Shown in pieces: positions 26,639 through 32,445 of a stretch of 64,000 nucleotides of DNA (its first letter is position 1; every line of letters starts with the position of its first letter). Under the pieces are notes generated by a model that had not been told where the DNA came from, ran no database searches, and was given only the letters and a program-made list of their open reading frames with translations. The stretch is from Roseihalotalea indica (lineage in GTDB: Bacteria; Bacteroidota; Bacteroidia; Cytophagales; Cyclobacteriaceae). Both the position numbers and the translations under genes were made by a program. The stretch lies in NCBI RefSeq assembly GCF_022458895.1, contig NZ_JAINFL010000001.1, positions 186,001 through 250,000 of the forward strand, in the 5' to 3' direction.

Positions 26639-28168
26639 ATGCGATTTAATATTGGAACTAAACGAGCTAATAAAGTCAAAAACTACGAAGGAGCAGATGC
26701 TTACACCATGAGTCCGGCTCTGGAGCTGTACGCTAGCGTGGTGACTACCAGCTTAGGCGATAAGTTCTACGAGTCAGATCAGAAGCGAGTGCAGCGGCTG
26801 CGGGAGCTGATCGCGAAAAACGATCCGCAGTTTGTAGCAAAGCTTGCCATATACGCCCGGGAGCAGATGTACCTGCGTTCGGTGCCTCTGGTGCTGGCGG
26901 TGGAGCTGGCGAAAGTACACCGGGGCGATAGTCTGGTGAGCCGGACGGTAGCTCGAGTGGTGCAACGAGCCGATGAGATCACGGAATTGCTGGCGTACTA
27001 CGCAGTAGCGAACGGACGGAATAAGGCGAAAAAACTTAATCTGTTATCGAAGCAGGTACAGAAAGGGTTGGCTGAGGCATTCAATAAGTTCGACGAGTAC
27101 CAATTGGCGAAGTACAATCGGGCCACCGAAGTGAAGCTGAAGGATGCCCTGTTTCTGGTGCACCCTAAAGCCAAGGACGAAGCCCAGCAAGCGCTGTTCA
27201 ACAAACTGATCAACGACGAGCTGGCGATGCCTTACACTTGGGAAACCAGCCTGTCGGCACGGGGACAGCAGTCCTTTGCCAATGCGGAAGAAAAGCGAGC
27301 TGCGTTCCGGGCTAGCTGGGAGGAACTGATCGATAGCGGAAAGCTGGGTTACATGGCAATGCTGCGTAACCTGCGGAATATCCTGGAAGCCGAAGTATCG
27401 GCGGATCGACTGCGGAAGGTCTGCGCTGTGCTGGGAGACGCCCGGGTGGTGGCCCGATCCAAGCAGTTACCGTTTCGCTTCCTGGCCGCCTACCGGGAGA
27501 TCAAAACTCTGAACCGAGACGAAAGCACTCAGGTGCTGAATGCCCTGGAAGCGGCCGCCCGGGCCAGCGCTGAGAACATCCCCGGCTTTGACGAAAGCGT
27601 GCGCGTGCTGATCGCTTGCGACGTGTCCGGCTCAATGCAGCGGACGATCTCGCCAAAGAGCAAGGTGCAGAACTACGACATCGGTCTGATGCTCGGGATG
27701 TTGCTGCAGCATCGTTGCCGACGGGTAACTACCGGTATCTTCGGAGACCGGTGGAAGGTGATTAACCTGCCGCAGGGCAATATTCTGGCGAATGTGGACG
27801 AACTGCATCGTCGAGAAGGTGAGGTAGGGTACTCTACCAACGGTTACCTGATCATCCGGGATCTGATCAACCGGCGAGCCGTAGTGGATAAGGTGATGAT
27901 TTTCACCGACTGCCAACTGTGGAATTCCAACGGCTATGGAGCTTCCAATAGGGAAACCATCGCTCAGATGTGGGGTCAATACAAGCAGATAGCTCCTAAC
28001 GCAAAGCTGTACCTGTTTGACCTGGCGGGCTACGGGAATACTCCACTGGATACCCGGGGTAACGATGTGTTCCTGATAGCCGGTTGGTCCGATAAAGTGT
28101 TTGCAGTACTACAGGCGATCGAGCAAGGTGGTCAGGCCGTGGCCGAAATTAAAAAGATTGCGCTGTAG
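26639..28168 (+). CDS. rsr: Ro60/Rsr ortholog (TROVE domain RNA-binding protein)
   Basis: 509 aa, the usual size. Residues about 1-330 are the TROVE/HEAT-repeat ring (start AYTMSPALELYASVVTTSL, then repeats with ...LVLAVELAKVHRGDSLVSRTV...); residues about 325-509 are a von Willebrand A domain whose metal-site motif DVSGSMQ is intact, with a second site TDCQLW. Ro60 binds the ends of misfolded RNAs in its central hole and Y RNAs on its outer surface; in bacteria it works with nucleases in RNA decay and under stress. Here it is flanked by two tRNA-like arrays, five Y-RNA-like units just downstream, and RtcB 3 kb on. Strong identification. Confidence 0.95.
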   Translation: MRFNIGTKRANKVKNYEGADAYTMSPALELYASVVTTSLGDKFYESDQKRVQRLRELIAKNDPQFVAKLAIYAREQMYLRSVPLVLAVELAKVHRGDSLVSRTVARVVQRADEITELLAYYAVANGRNKAKKLNLLSKQVQKGLAEAFNKFDEYQLAKYNRATEVKLKDALFLVHPKAKDEAQQALFNKLINDELAMPYTWETSLSARGQQSFANAEEKRAAFRASWEELIDSGKLGYMAMLRNLRNILEAEVSADRLRKVCAVLGDARVVARSKQLPFRFLAAYREIKTLNRDESTQVLNALEAAARASAENIPGFDESVRVLIACDVSGSMQRTISPKSKVQNYDIGLMLGMLLQHRCRRVTTGIFGDRWKVINLPQGNILANVDELHRREGEVGYSTNGYLIIRDLINRRAVVDKVMIFTDCQLWNSNGYGASNRETIAQMWGQYKQIAPNAKLYLFDLAGYGNTPLDTRGNDVFLIAGWSDKVFAVLQAIEQGGQAVAEIKKIAL

Positions 28169-28175
28169 GTGAAAA

Positions 28176-28210
28176 AGGACTGTTGGTCAATTCAGATCAG
28201 CAGTCCTCTT
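28176..28210 (+). terminator. Hairpin after rsr
   Basis: AGGACTG 28176-28182 / CAGTCCT 28201-28207, eight bases after the stop. It is followed only by CTTAAAAAG, so it may be a processing or partial-termination structure that separates the mRNA from the downstream RNA array. Confidence 0.5.
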
Positions 28211-28217
28211 AAAAAGC

Positions 28218-28291
28218 GTGCTCGTAGCTCAGTTGGCTAGAGCTCCTGACTTTTAATCAGGAAGTCGCGGGTTCGAGTCCCGCCGGGCACA
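28218..28291 (+). tRNA. tRNA-Lys(TTT)
   Basis: 74 nt, fully canonical: acceptor GTGCTCG / CGGGCAC, D arm GCTC-AGTTGGCTA-GAGC, anticodon arm CCTGA-CTTTTAA-TCAGG with TTT, T arm GCGGG-TTCGAGT-CCCGC, A73, no encoded CCA. It opens the second array, directly after the Ro60 gene. It looks able to work in translation, in contrast to most of its neighbours. Confidence 0.9.
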
Positions 28292-28337
28292 CAAAAAGTA
28301 ATTTAAGTAATGTAAAGTTGAATAGATGCTTAAAACC

Positions 28338-28457
28338 GGGAGGATGTCGTAGAAGTGAATTACTTCGCACCTTATGGGGAGGATTAGCCCGTAGAGGCTA
28401 ACTAGGTTCGAATCCTAGCTTTGCGTGCCCCGATTTACTTCGTTTGTTACTCCTTCT
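28338..28457 (+). ncRNA. Y-RNA-like unit 1: T arm plus one hairpin
   Basis: 120 nt. Outer helix GGAGGA 28339-28344 / TCCTTC 28451-28456, bulged T 28345, pairs G346-C450 and T347-A449, then CGTA 28348-28351 facing the 7-nt loop GTTTGTT 28442-28448, then a 9-bp inner helix 28352-28360 / 28433-28441. The head holds GGGG 28376-28379 / CCCC 28428-28431, a hairpin TTAGCC-CGTAGA-GGCTAA (28384-28401) and a perfect T arm CTAGG-TTCGAAT-CCTAG (28402-28418). There is no anticodon arm. The two-helix stem with internal loop matches the layout of Ro60-binding Y RNA stems. Confidence 0.75.
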
Positions 28458-28520
28458 TTCAATCGATAAGAAAAGATAAAGCAAATAGATATGATAAACT
28501 AAATCAGAAATCAAAAGAAA

Positions 28521-28666
28521 AAAAGGTGTCGTAGAGCAGCGTTACTTCGACTGATTCTCGAGAGGTCGGAGGTTCGAATCCTCCCAGCTCCACTCTTGAT
28601 ACTAAATGGGGCTGTAGCTCAGTTGGTCAGAGCACTTATGTTCGCTGTTCGCTTGTTACCCTTTTT
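28521..28666 (+). ncRNA. Y-RNA-like unit 2: circularly permuted tRNA-Ala-like head
   Basis: 146 nt. Outer helix AAAAGG / CCTTTT (28521-28526 / 28660-28665), bulged T 28527, G528-C659 and T529-A658, CGTA 28530-28533 against GCTTGTT 28651-28657, inner helix GAGCAGCG 28534-28541 / CGCTGTTC 28643-28650. In the head the tRNA order is reversed: T arm GGAGG-TTCGAAT-CCTCC (28568-28584), acceptor 3' strand CAGCTCC plus A (28585-28592), 15-nt linker, acceptor 5' strand GGGGCTG (28608-28614), D arm TA-GCTC-AGTTGGTCA-GAGC (28615-28633). The Y stem occupies the anticodon-stem position. The acceptor keeps G3-U70 and A73, the alanine identity set. Confidence 0.8.
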
Positions 28667-28672
28667 GTTTAC

Positions 28673-28800
28673 AAAAGCTGCCGTAGAAATGGAATACATC
28701 GCTTTCATTGGACGAGTTGGTTAAGTCGCCGATATTGCAATCGGAAATGGCGGGTTCGAGTCCCGTATGAAAAATGTTCTGTTTCGCTAGTTGCGCTTTT
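28673..28800 (+). ncRNA. Y-RNA-like unit 3: complete cloverleaf on a Y stem
   Basis: 128 nt. Outer helix AAAAGC 28673-28678 / GCTTTT 28795-28800, bulged T 28679, G680-C794 and C681-G793, CGTA 28682-28685 against GCTAGTT 28786-28792, inner helix 28686-28696 / 28775-28785 (11 pairs, three of them wobbles). The head is a tRNA in normal order: acceptor TTTCAT / ATGAAA, D stem GAC/GTC with a GAGTTGGTTAA loop, anticodon stem CCGAT/ATCGG enclosing ATTGCA (cysteine-like), T arm GCGGG-TTCGAGT-CCCGT. The acceptor end is buried in the Y stem, so it cannot be aminoacylated without cleavage. Confidence 0.78.
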
Positions 28801-28804
28801 ACCT

Positions 28805-28882
28805 AAGTGGTGCCGTAGAAAAGAGATCCTTCGTTAGACGTTTAATCTAGAGCGAAAAGCTCTTTTCGTCTGTTGCCCACTT
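28805..28882 (+). ncRNA. Y-RNA-like unit 4: minimal hairpin form
   Basis: 78 nt, the shortest. Outer helix AAGTGG 28805-28810 / CCACTT 28877-28882, bulged T 28811, G812-C876 and C813-G875, CGTA 28814-28817 against GTCTGTT 28868-28874, perfect inner helix GAAAAGAG 28818-28825 / CTCTTTTC 28860-28867. The 34-nt head has one small hairpin, TAGA-CGTTTAA-TCTA, with a 7-nt loop like an anticodon loop, but no T or D arm. A T-run follows the outer helix, so it may end transcription too. Confidence 0.75.
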
Positions 28883-28892
28883 TTAAAAAAAC

Positions 28893-29065
28893 ACCGAAAG
28901 ATGTCGTAAATGAGCGTTACTTCGTGGTAAACATAGGCCATCGTGGCGTTCCACGCGGGGCGCGATTCGAATCCTGTCCCCGGCTCTTAGAAAAAACTAT
29001 GCCGGGAAAAGCTTCTAGTTGTATCAGAAGCAATTGAGGCGCTTGTTGCCCATTACTCTTTCGGT
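28893..29065 (+). ncRNA. Y-RNA-like unit 5: permuted tRNA head with T-arm insertion
   Basis: 173 nt. Outer helix ACCGAAAGA 28893-28901 / TCTTTCGGT 29057-29065, bulged T 28902, G903-C29056 and T904-A29055, CGTA 28905-28908 against GCCCATT 29048-29054, inner helix 28909-28916 / 29040-29047. Head order is permuted: T stem ATAGG / CCTGT with a 28-nt insertion (28938-28965) before its TTCGAAT loop, acceptor 3' strand CCCCGGC 28978-28984, 16-nt linker, acceptor 5' strand GCCGGG 29001-29006, D-like arm GCTTCT-AGTTGTATC-AGAAGC. The insertion begins CCATCGTGG and ends CGCGA, as in the array-1 insertions. The glutamate tRNA starts 5 nt later. Confidence 0.75.
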
Positions 29066-29069
29066 TTAT

Positions 29070-29142
29070 GCTCCCGTGGTCCAACGGCTTAAGACACTTG
29101 ACTTTCTATCAAGAGATACGAGTTCGATTCTCGTCGGGAGTG
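29070..29142 (+). tRNA. tRNA-Glu(TTC)
   Basis: 73 nt: acceptor GCTCCCG / CGGGAGT (terminal G-T wobble), D arm GTC...GAC with AACGG loop, anticodon arm CTTGA-CTTTCTA-TCAAG with TTC, T arm ACGAG-TTCGATT-CTCGT, G73 as usual for glutamate. No CCA encoded. It follows Y-like unit 5 by four bases, so the two are surely one transcript. Confidence 0.85.
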
Positions 29143-29148
29143 CTTAAT

Positions 29149-29379
29149 GCCCCTGTAGCTCTAAGTGGCAGAGCGCGGTAAAACACTGTATGAACCGGTC
29201 GCAGGGATCAAGGTTTCCGGACGGCTGAATCGTGGTGAATAGCCCAGTAAGCCCCAGCACCGCTCCGGCGGCCCGGCGAACAGCCTCTCGGGGAAGCTCA
29301 GTAGGGAAGCGTGTCTCCTGGTCTCAGGCTAAGTCTGATATAAGTCAGACGAGTGCGAGTTCAAATCTCGTCGGGGGCT
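29149..29379 (+). ncRNA. 231-nt tRNA-like RNA with a ~155-nt internal insertion
   Basis: The ends are a normal tRNA: acceptor GCCCCTG 29149-29155 / CGGGGGC 29372-29378 (one T-G pair), D arm TA-GCTC-TAAGTGGCA-GAGC, and T arm GCGAG-TTCAAAT-CTCGT. Between D and T arms lies about 180 nt in place of the usual 22-25. Helices within it include CGGT/ACCG near 29177, GGCT/AGCC (29223-29244), CCTG/CAGG near 29328 and a 6-bp stem GTCTGA-TATAAG-TCAGAC just before the T arm that could be the real anticodon arm. It may be an intron-bearing tRNA or a tRNA-capped regulatory RNA. At about 155 nt it is too short for a typical group I intron. Confidence 0.6.
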
Positions 29380-29392
29380 CAATGAATTTTAC

Positions 29393-29464
29393 AGCGAGTT
29401 AGTCTAATGGCTAAGACGCTTCTCTCATAAGGAAGAGAAACCGGTTCGATTCCGGTACTCGCTA
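29393..29464 (+). tRNA. tRNA with CAT anticodon (Met or Ile2)
   Basis: 72 nt, canonical cloverleaf: acceptor AGCGAGT / ACTCGCT, D arm GTCT-AATGGCTA-AGAC, anticodon arm CTTCT-CTCATAA-GGAAG with CAT, T arm ACCGG-TTCGATT-CCGGT, A73. The A1-T72 pair is unusual for elongator tRNA-Met, so identity (Met, lysidine-modified Ile, or mimic) is open. Confidence 0.8.
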
Positions 29465-29516
29465 CTGTCAACTTTTATAAAATGAAAATGATGCATTACA
29501 GACAAAATATCAGAGA

Positions 29517-29566
29517 ACTTCACCAGTGACTAGCGCTAAAAGATGGCAATGTCTAGTGGGTGAAGT
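29517..29566 (+). other. Long hairpin between array 2 and the downstream mRNA
   Basis: ACTTCACC 29517-29524 / GGTGAAGT 29559-29566 encloses ACTAG 29529-29533 / CTAGT 29553-29557. It lies 52 bases before the next start codon, with no T-run. It may mark an RNase processing site separating RNAs from the mRNA, or a 5'-UTR structure. Confidence 0.4.
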
Positions 29567-29617
29567 CAGTAGCAGAAAAGCAAGAAAATATGATCACTCA
29601 TTATCAAAAACATTGTC

Positions 29618-30562
29618 ATGGACAATTCACTACTGGGGTTTATACAGGCTACGGTGGATCTGCGAGATTCTTATTACTATTTCAAAGACAAGTATGCTTT
29701 GGATTTGCTCACTTACTCTATTGAGGAAAAGCAGGTGAGCATTAATCAGCTGAAAAAATCACGCTGGGGGTTTCTGTTTCAAAAAAAAGTCCTGCAAAAA
29801 ATCACTGCTCAATTGCCCGATCAGAAGTTGGATAAGCGACGGCTTACCTCTTACTGGCCGTGGTATAGCGGAGAGTATCGATTGAGCTTAGGCAAGTGGG
29901 GAGAATATAGTAAGCACCGGAACGACGATTGGTATCAGACCTCCCGGCCGGGAGTAAATCTGGTGTTGCAGCTTAACTTTGGCGAGGAGCATAATCTGAA
30001 GTATTATAAACTCATATTTCCTAGCATGTTTCATCCTTTTGTAAATCTGTGCCATCCCATTGCCGAAAAAGGGCTTACGCTGGCCTGGGCGAGGATGGAC
30101 ATAGATTTTGATACAGGAGAAGTGCTTATTGAAGAGATTCAAACCGACTGGCTGCGCAGTGTGAAAAAATTGGTAGCCACCTTAGCCCGAGGAGAGTCGT
30201 ATTGGAAACAGTACTATCCTTCTTTAGAGCCAACGCATTTACGCCACTACTACCAGGAAGAGGTTTATAAACACGAAAAAGTATGGGACGAGGCGATGCT
30301 AGCCGCGGCTTTATGGTTTGTCAAACGAGAGCTGGGTCTGGCTAAAGTGTACTACCATACATTTGATACCGGAAATATTATGAAACAGCTCACGTACAGC
30401 CAGCCACCTCGCTCGCTTTACACCAAGCTTCCCCGGCGATTCGGTTTTCGGGAGACCGAGGAAGCGCCGCAGTTTTTACGAAAGGAGCACTATTTAAAAA
30501 GAACGTTCAAAAAACACCCAAACCTGAAATGGTTTGTACTCAACTTAGAAAGTCATGCATAA
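29618..30562 (+). CDS. Uncharacterised protein of the Ro60-RtcB locus
   Basis: 314 aa, cytoplasmic (no signal or membrane segment), basic and rich in Trp/Tyr. I do not recognise the family. A block near residues 150-180 (WARMDIDFDTGEVLIEEIQ, TDWLR) resembles the IEEIQ-S-D-W motif I associate with toxin or phage-linked proteins of unknown biochemistry. His- and Tyr-rich stretches follow (LRHYYQEEVYKHEKVWDE). It overlaps the next gene by 8 bp, so both are made together. Position between Y-like RNAs and RtcB suggests an RNA-related role; that is inference. Confidence 0.65.
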   Translation: MDNSLLGFIQATVDLRDSYYYFKDKYALDLLTYSIEEKQVSINQLKKSRWGFLFQKKVLQKITAQLPDQKLDKRRLTSYWPWYSGEYRLSLGKWGEYSKHRNDDWYQTSRPGVNLVLQLNFGEEHNLKYYKLIFPSMFHPFVNLCHPIAEKGLTLAWARMDIDFDTGEVLIEEIQTDWLRSVKKLVATLARGESYWKQYYPSLEPTHLRHYYQEEVYKHEKVWDEAMLAAALWFVKRELGLAKVYYHTFDTGNIMKQLTYSQPPRSLYTKLPRRFGFRETEEAPQFLRKEHYLKRTFKKHPNLKWFVLNLESHA

Positions 30563-30959
30563 CGTACAACTACTTTACCGTCCTGTGGGAATCAATGAGC
30601 TACACAAAATCATTGATCTGGATTTTCTGGGTTTTCCTCCCCGACTGGAGTGGCAGCCCATCTTTTACCCAGTACTCAACTTCGAGTATGCGGAGCAGAT
30701 TGCCAGAGATTGGAACGCTAAGGGAGATGAAGGGATTGGTTTCGTCACGCGCTTTGCGGTAGATGCAAATTATCTTCGCCAGTTTGACGTACAAACAGTA
30801 GGAGGGGAAATTCATCAGGAGTTATGGATTCCGGCGCAGGAGTTAGATACTTTCAACCGTATGATTCAGGGAAAAATTGAAGTCATTTCGGCCTACTACG
30901 GTGAGAAATTTGACCGGAAACGGATGCCCTCATTCTTAAGCTTAGGGTTTAAACCCTAA
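30555..30959 (+). CDS. Uncharacterised 134-aa protein (family often labelled ADP-ribosylation/crystallin J1)
   Basis: 134 aa. The pattern L-Y-R-P-V-G near the N-terminus, FYPVLNFEYAEQIARDWN, GFVTRFAVD and a C-terminal ELWIPAQELDTFN matches a small family that, from memory, is labelled ADP-ribosylation/crystallin J1 in databases. That label has weak support, so no enzymatic claim is made. It overlaps the upstream unknown gene by 8 bp and precedes RtcB by 49 bp. Confidence 0.6.
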   Translation: MHNVQLLYRPVGINELHKIIDLDFLGFPPRLEWQPIFYPVLNFEYAEQIARDWNAKGDEGIGFVTRFAVDANYLRQFDVQTVGGEIHQELWIPAQELDTFNRMIQGKIEVISAYYGEKFDRKRMPSFLSLGFKP

Positions 30960-31008
30960 GCTTAGGAGAATCTACAATTCGATTAAAAAACAAAAAAGAA
31001 TATCAATC

Positions 31009-32424
31009 ATGGCAACGAATAAAGTAAGCGGAAAAGAGCTACGGCAACTAGGCTACCCTGAGGGGAAAGTCATTGGTCTGGCCTTGCAGTTCATTGAGGA
31101 AGGATATAAAGGTAAAAGCAAAAAATTTAAGCTGGATCTACTGAAAAAAGTGCTTCAATATCCGCACAACTTCGTGAAAGACGAGGCAGTAGGAGCAATT
31201 GCTCAGGCCTTAATGACTCCAACTGAAGATTCAGGACGAATTGCTCTGAACAAGCAGCGGAAGGATTACCCGATCTACGGCGAAACCGGGATTGAAGAAG
31301 GGGCCAAGCACCAGATGAATGTAGCGATGAAGTTGCCCGTTACGGTAGCCGGAGCGCTCATGCCCGATGCCCACCAGGGCTACGGACTGCCTATTGGCGG
31401 GGTACTGGCAACGAAAAATGCGGTGATTCCCTACGGAGTCGGGGTAGACATTGGTTGCCGAATGTGTATGACCTTCTATGACTTACCGGAATCTCACCTG
31501 ACCGAGCGGAACGATCAGCTTCGGCAGATGCTGATGGATAACACCCGATTCGGGCAGGCTACCTTTCAGCGACCTCAGGACGATGCTGTGCTGGAGCGAA
31601 GCGAGTTTCAGGACATCAAAATCGTGCGGGATCTGAAAGACCGGGCCTATAAGCAGATTGGTTCTTCCGGGGGAGGAAACCACTTCGTGGAGTTCGGAGT
31701 GGTGGAAGTAGTGGATGCCGAGAACGAGTTTGGAGTGCCGGTGGGCAAGTACCTGGCGGTGCTGTCGCATTCCGGCTCGCGAGGATTGGGAGCCAACATT
31801 GCAGCACACTACACCCGAATCGCCAAATCGGTATGCCAGCTACCGGACGAAGCCAAGCACCTGGCCTGGCTGGATCTGGATTCGGAAGCCGGACAAGAGT
31901 ACTGGCAGGCGATGACGCTGGCGGGTGACTATGCTTCGGCTTGTCACCACCAGATTCACCGGCGACTGGGGAAGACATTGGGAGAGAGTCCGCTGGCGAT
32001 GGTGGAGAACCACCATAACTTTGCCTGGAAGGAGCAGGATGCCGACGGCAACGAGATTATCGTGCACCGGAAAGGAGCCACTCCGGCCGGAAAAGGAGTG
32101 CTGGGGATCATCCCCGGCTCCATGACGGACCCCGGCTTTATTGTACGAGGACGGGGAGTAGTGGATTCCATCAACTCGGCGTCCCACGGTGCCGGGCGGG
32201 TGATGTCGCGGCGAAAAGCCAAGCAGTCTATTACCGAGCAGGAGGTAACCGAAGCTTTGAAAAAAGCGAAAGTGACGCTGATTGGCTCTGGCCTGGATGA
32301 AGCCCCGATGGCCTACAAAGACATCCGGGCCGTGATGCGGGAGCAGCAGGACCTGGTGGATATTGTAGGCTCCTTCCATCCCCGGATCGTCCGGATGTGC
32401 GGCCCGAATGAGGGGTGGAGTTAG
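31009..32424 (+). CDS. rtcB: RtcB RNA ligase
   Basis: 471 aa. All hallmarks are present: the metal-binding MPDAHQGYGLPIGG, the DIGCRM Cys ligand, NHFVEFG, SHSGSRG, and the guanylate-accepting His in SASHGAGR. RtcB joins RNA 2',3'-cyclic phosphate or 3'-phosphate ends to 5'-OH ends using GTP and Mn2+, repairing tRNAs and other RNAs cut by nucleases. Neither RtcA cyclase nor RtcR sigma-54 regulator lies in the window. It is the last gene of the RNA locus and is followed by a strong terminator. Its company with Ro60 parallels the rsr-yrlA-rtcB type operons known from enterobacteria. Confidence 0.96.
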   Translation: MATNKVSGKELRQLGYPEGKVIGLALQFIEEGYKGKSKKFKLDLLKKVLQYPHNFVKDEAVGAIAQALMTPTEDSGRIALNKQRKDYPIYGETGIEEGAKHQMNVAMKLPVTVAGALMPDAHQGYGLPIGGVLATKNAVIPYGVGVDIGCRMCMTFYDLPESHLTERNDQLRQMLMDNTRFGQATFQRPQDDAVLERSEFQDIKIVRDLKDRAYKQIGSSGGGNHFVEFGVVEVVDAENEFGVPVGKYLAVLSHSGSRGLGANIAAHYTRIAKSVCQLPDEAKHLAWLDLDSEAGQEYWQAMTLAGDYASACHHQIHRRLGKTLGESPLAMVENHHNFAWKEQDADGNEIIVHRKGATPAGKGVLGIIPGSMTDPGFIVRGRGVVDSINSASHGAGRVMSRRKAKQSITEQEVTEALKKAKVTLIGSGLDEAPMAYKDIRAVMREQQDLVDIVGSFHPRIVRMCGPNEGWS

Positions 32425-32445
32425 ATAGATCACAACGCAGCAAGC

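Noticed and set aside
28338..29065. CRISPR array
   Set aside because: The recurring GTCGTAGA-like motif suggested direct repeats, but spacing is irregular (78-173 nt) and the units are explained by RNA pairing, not by fixed repeats and spacers.
29149..29379. Group I or group II self-splicing intron in the long tRNA-like RNA
   Set aside because: The insertion is about 155 nt, shorter than usual group I introns, and I could not place the P, Q, R, S elements or a domain V hairpin. Kept only as an insertion of unknown kind.
29149..29379. tmRNA
   Set aside because: Ends differ from tmRNA, and no tag peptide frame or pseudoknot-like layout was visible.
25448..29464. Phage-borne tRNA cluster
   Set aside because: No phage structural, integrase or replication gene is near. 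The array encloses rsr and is followed by rtcB, and most units are not decoding tRNAs.
31616..32433. Minus-strand ORFs opposite rtcB
   Set aside because: Several long antisense frames exist only because of the GC-rich codons of rtcB; rtcB has all catalytic motifs.
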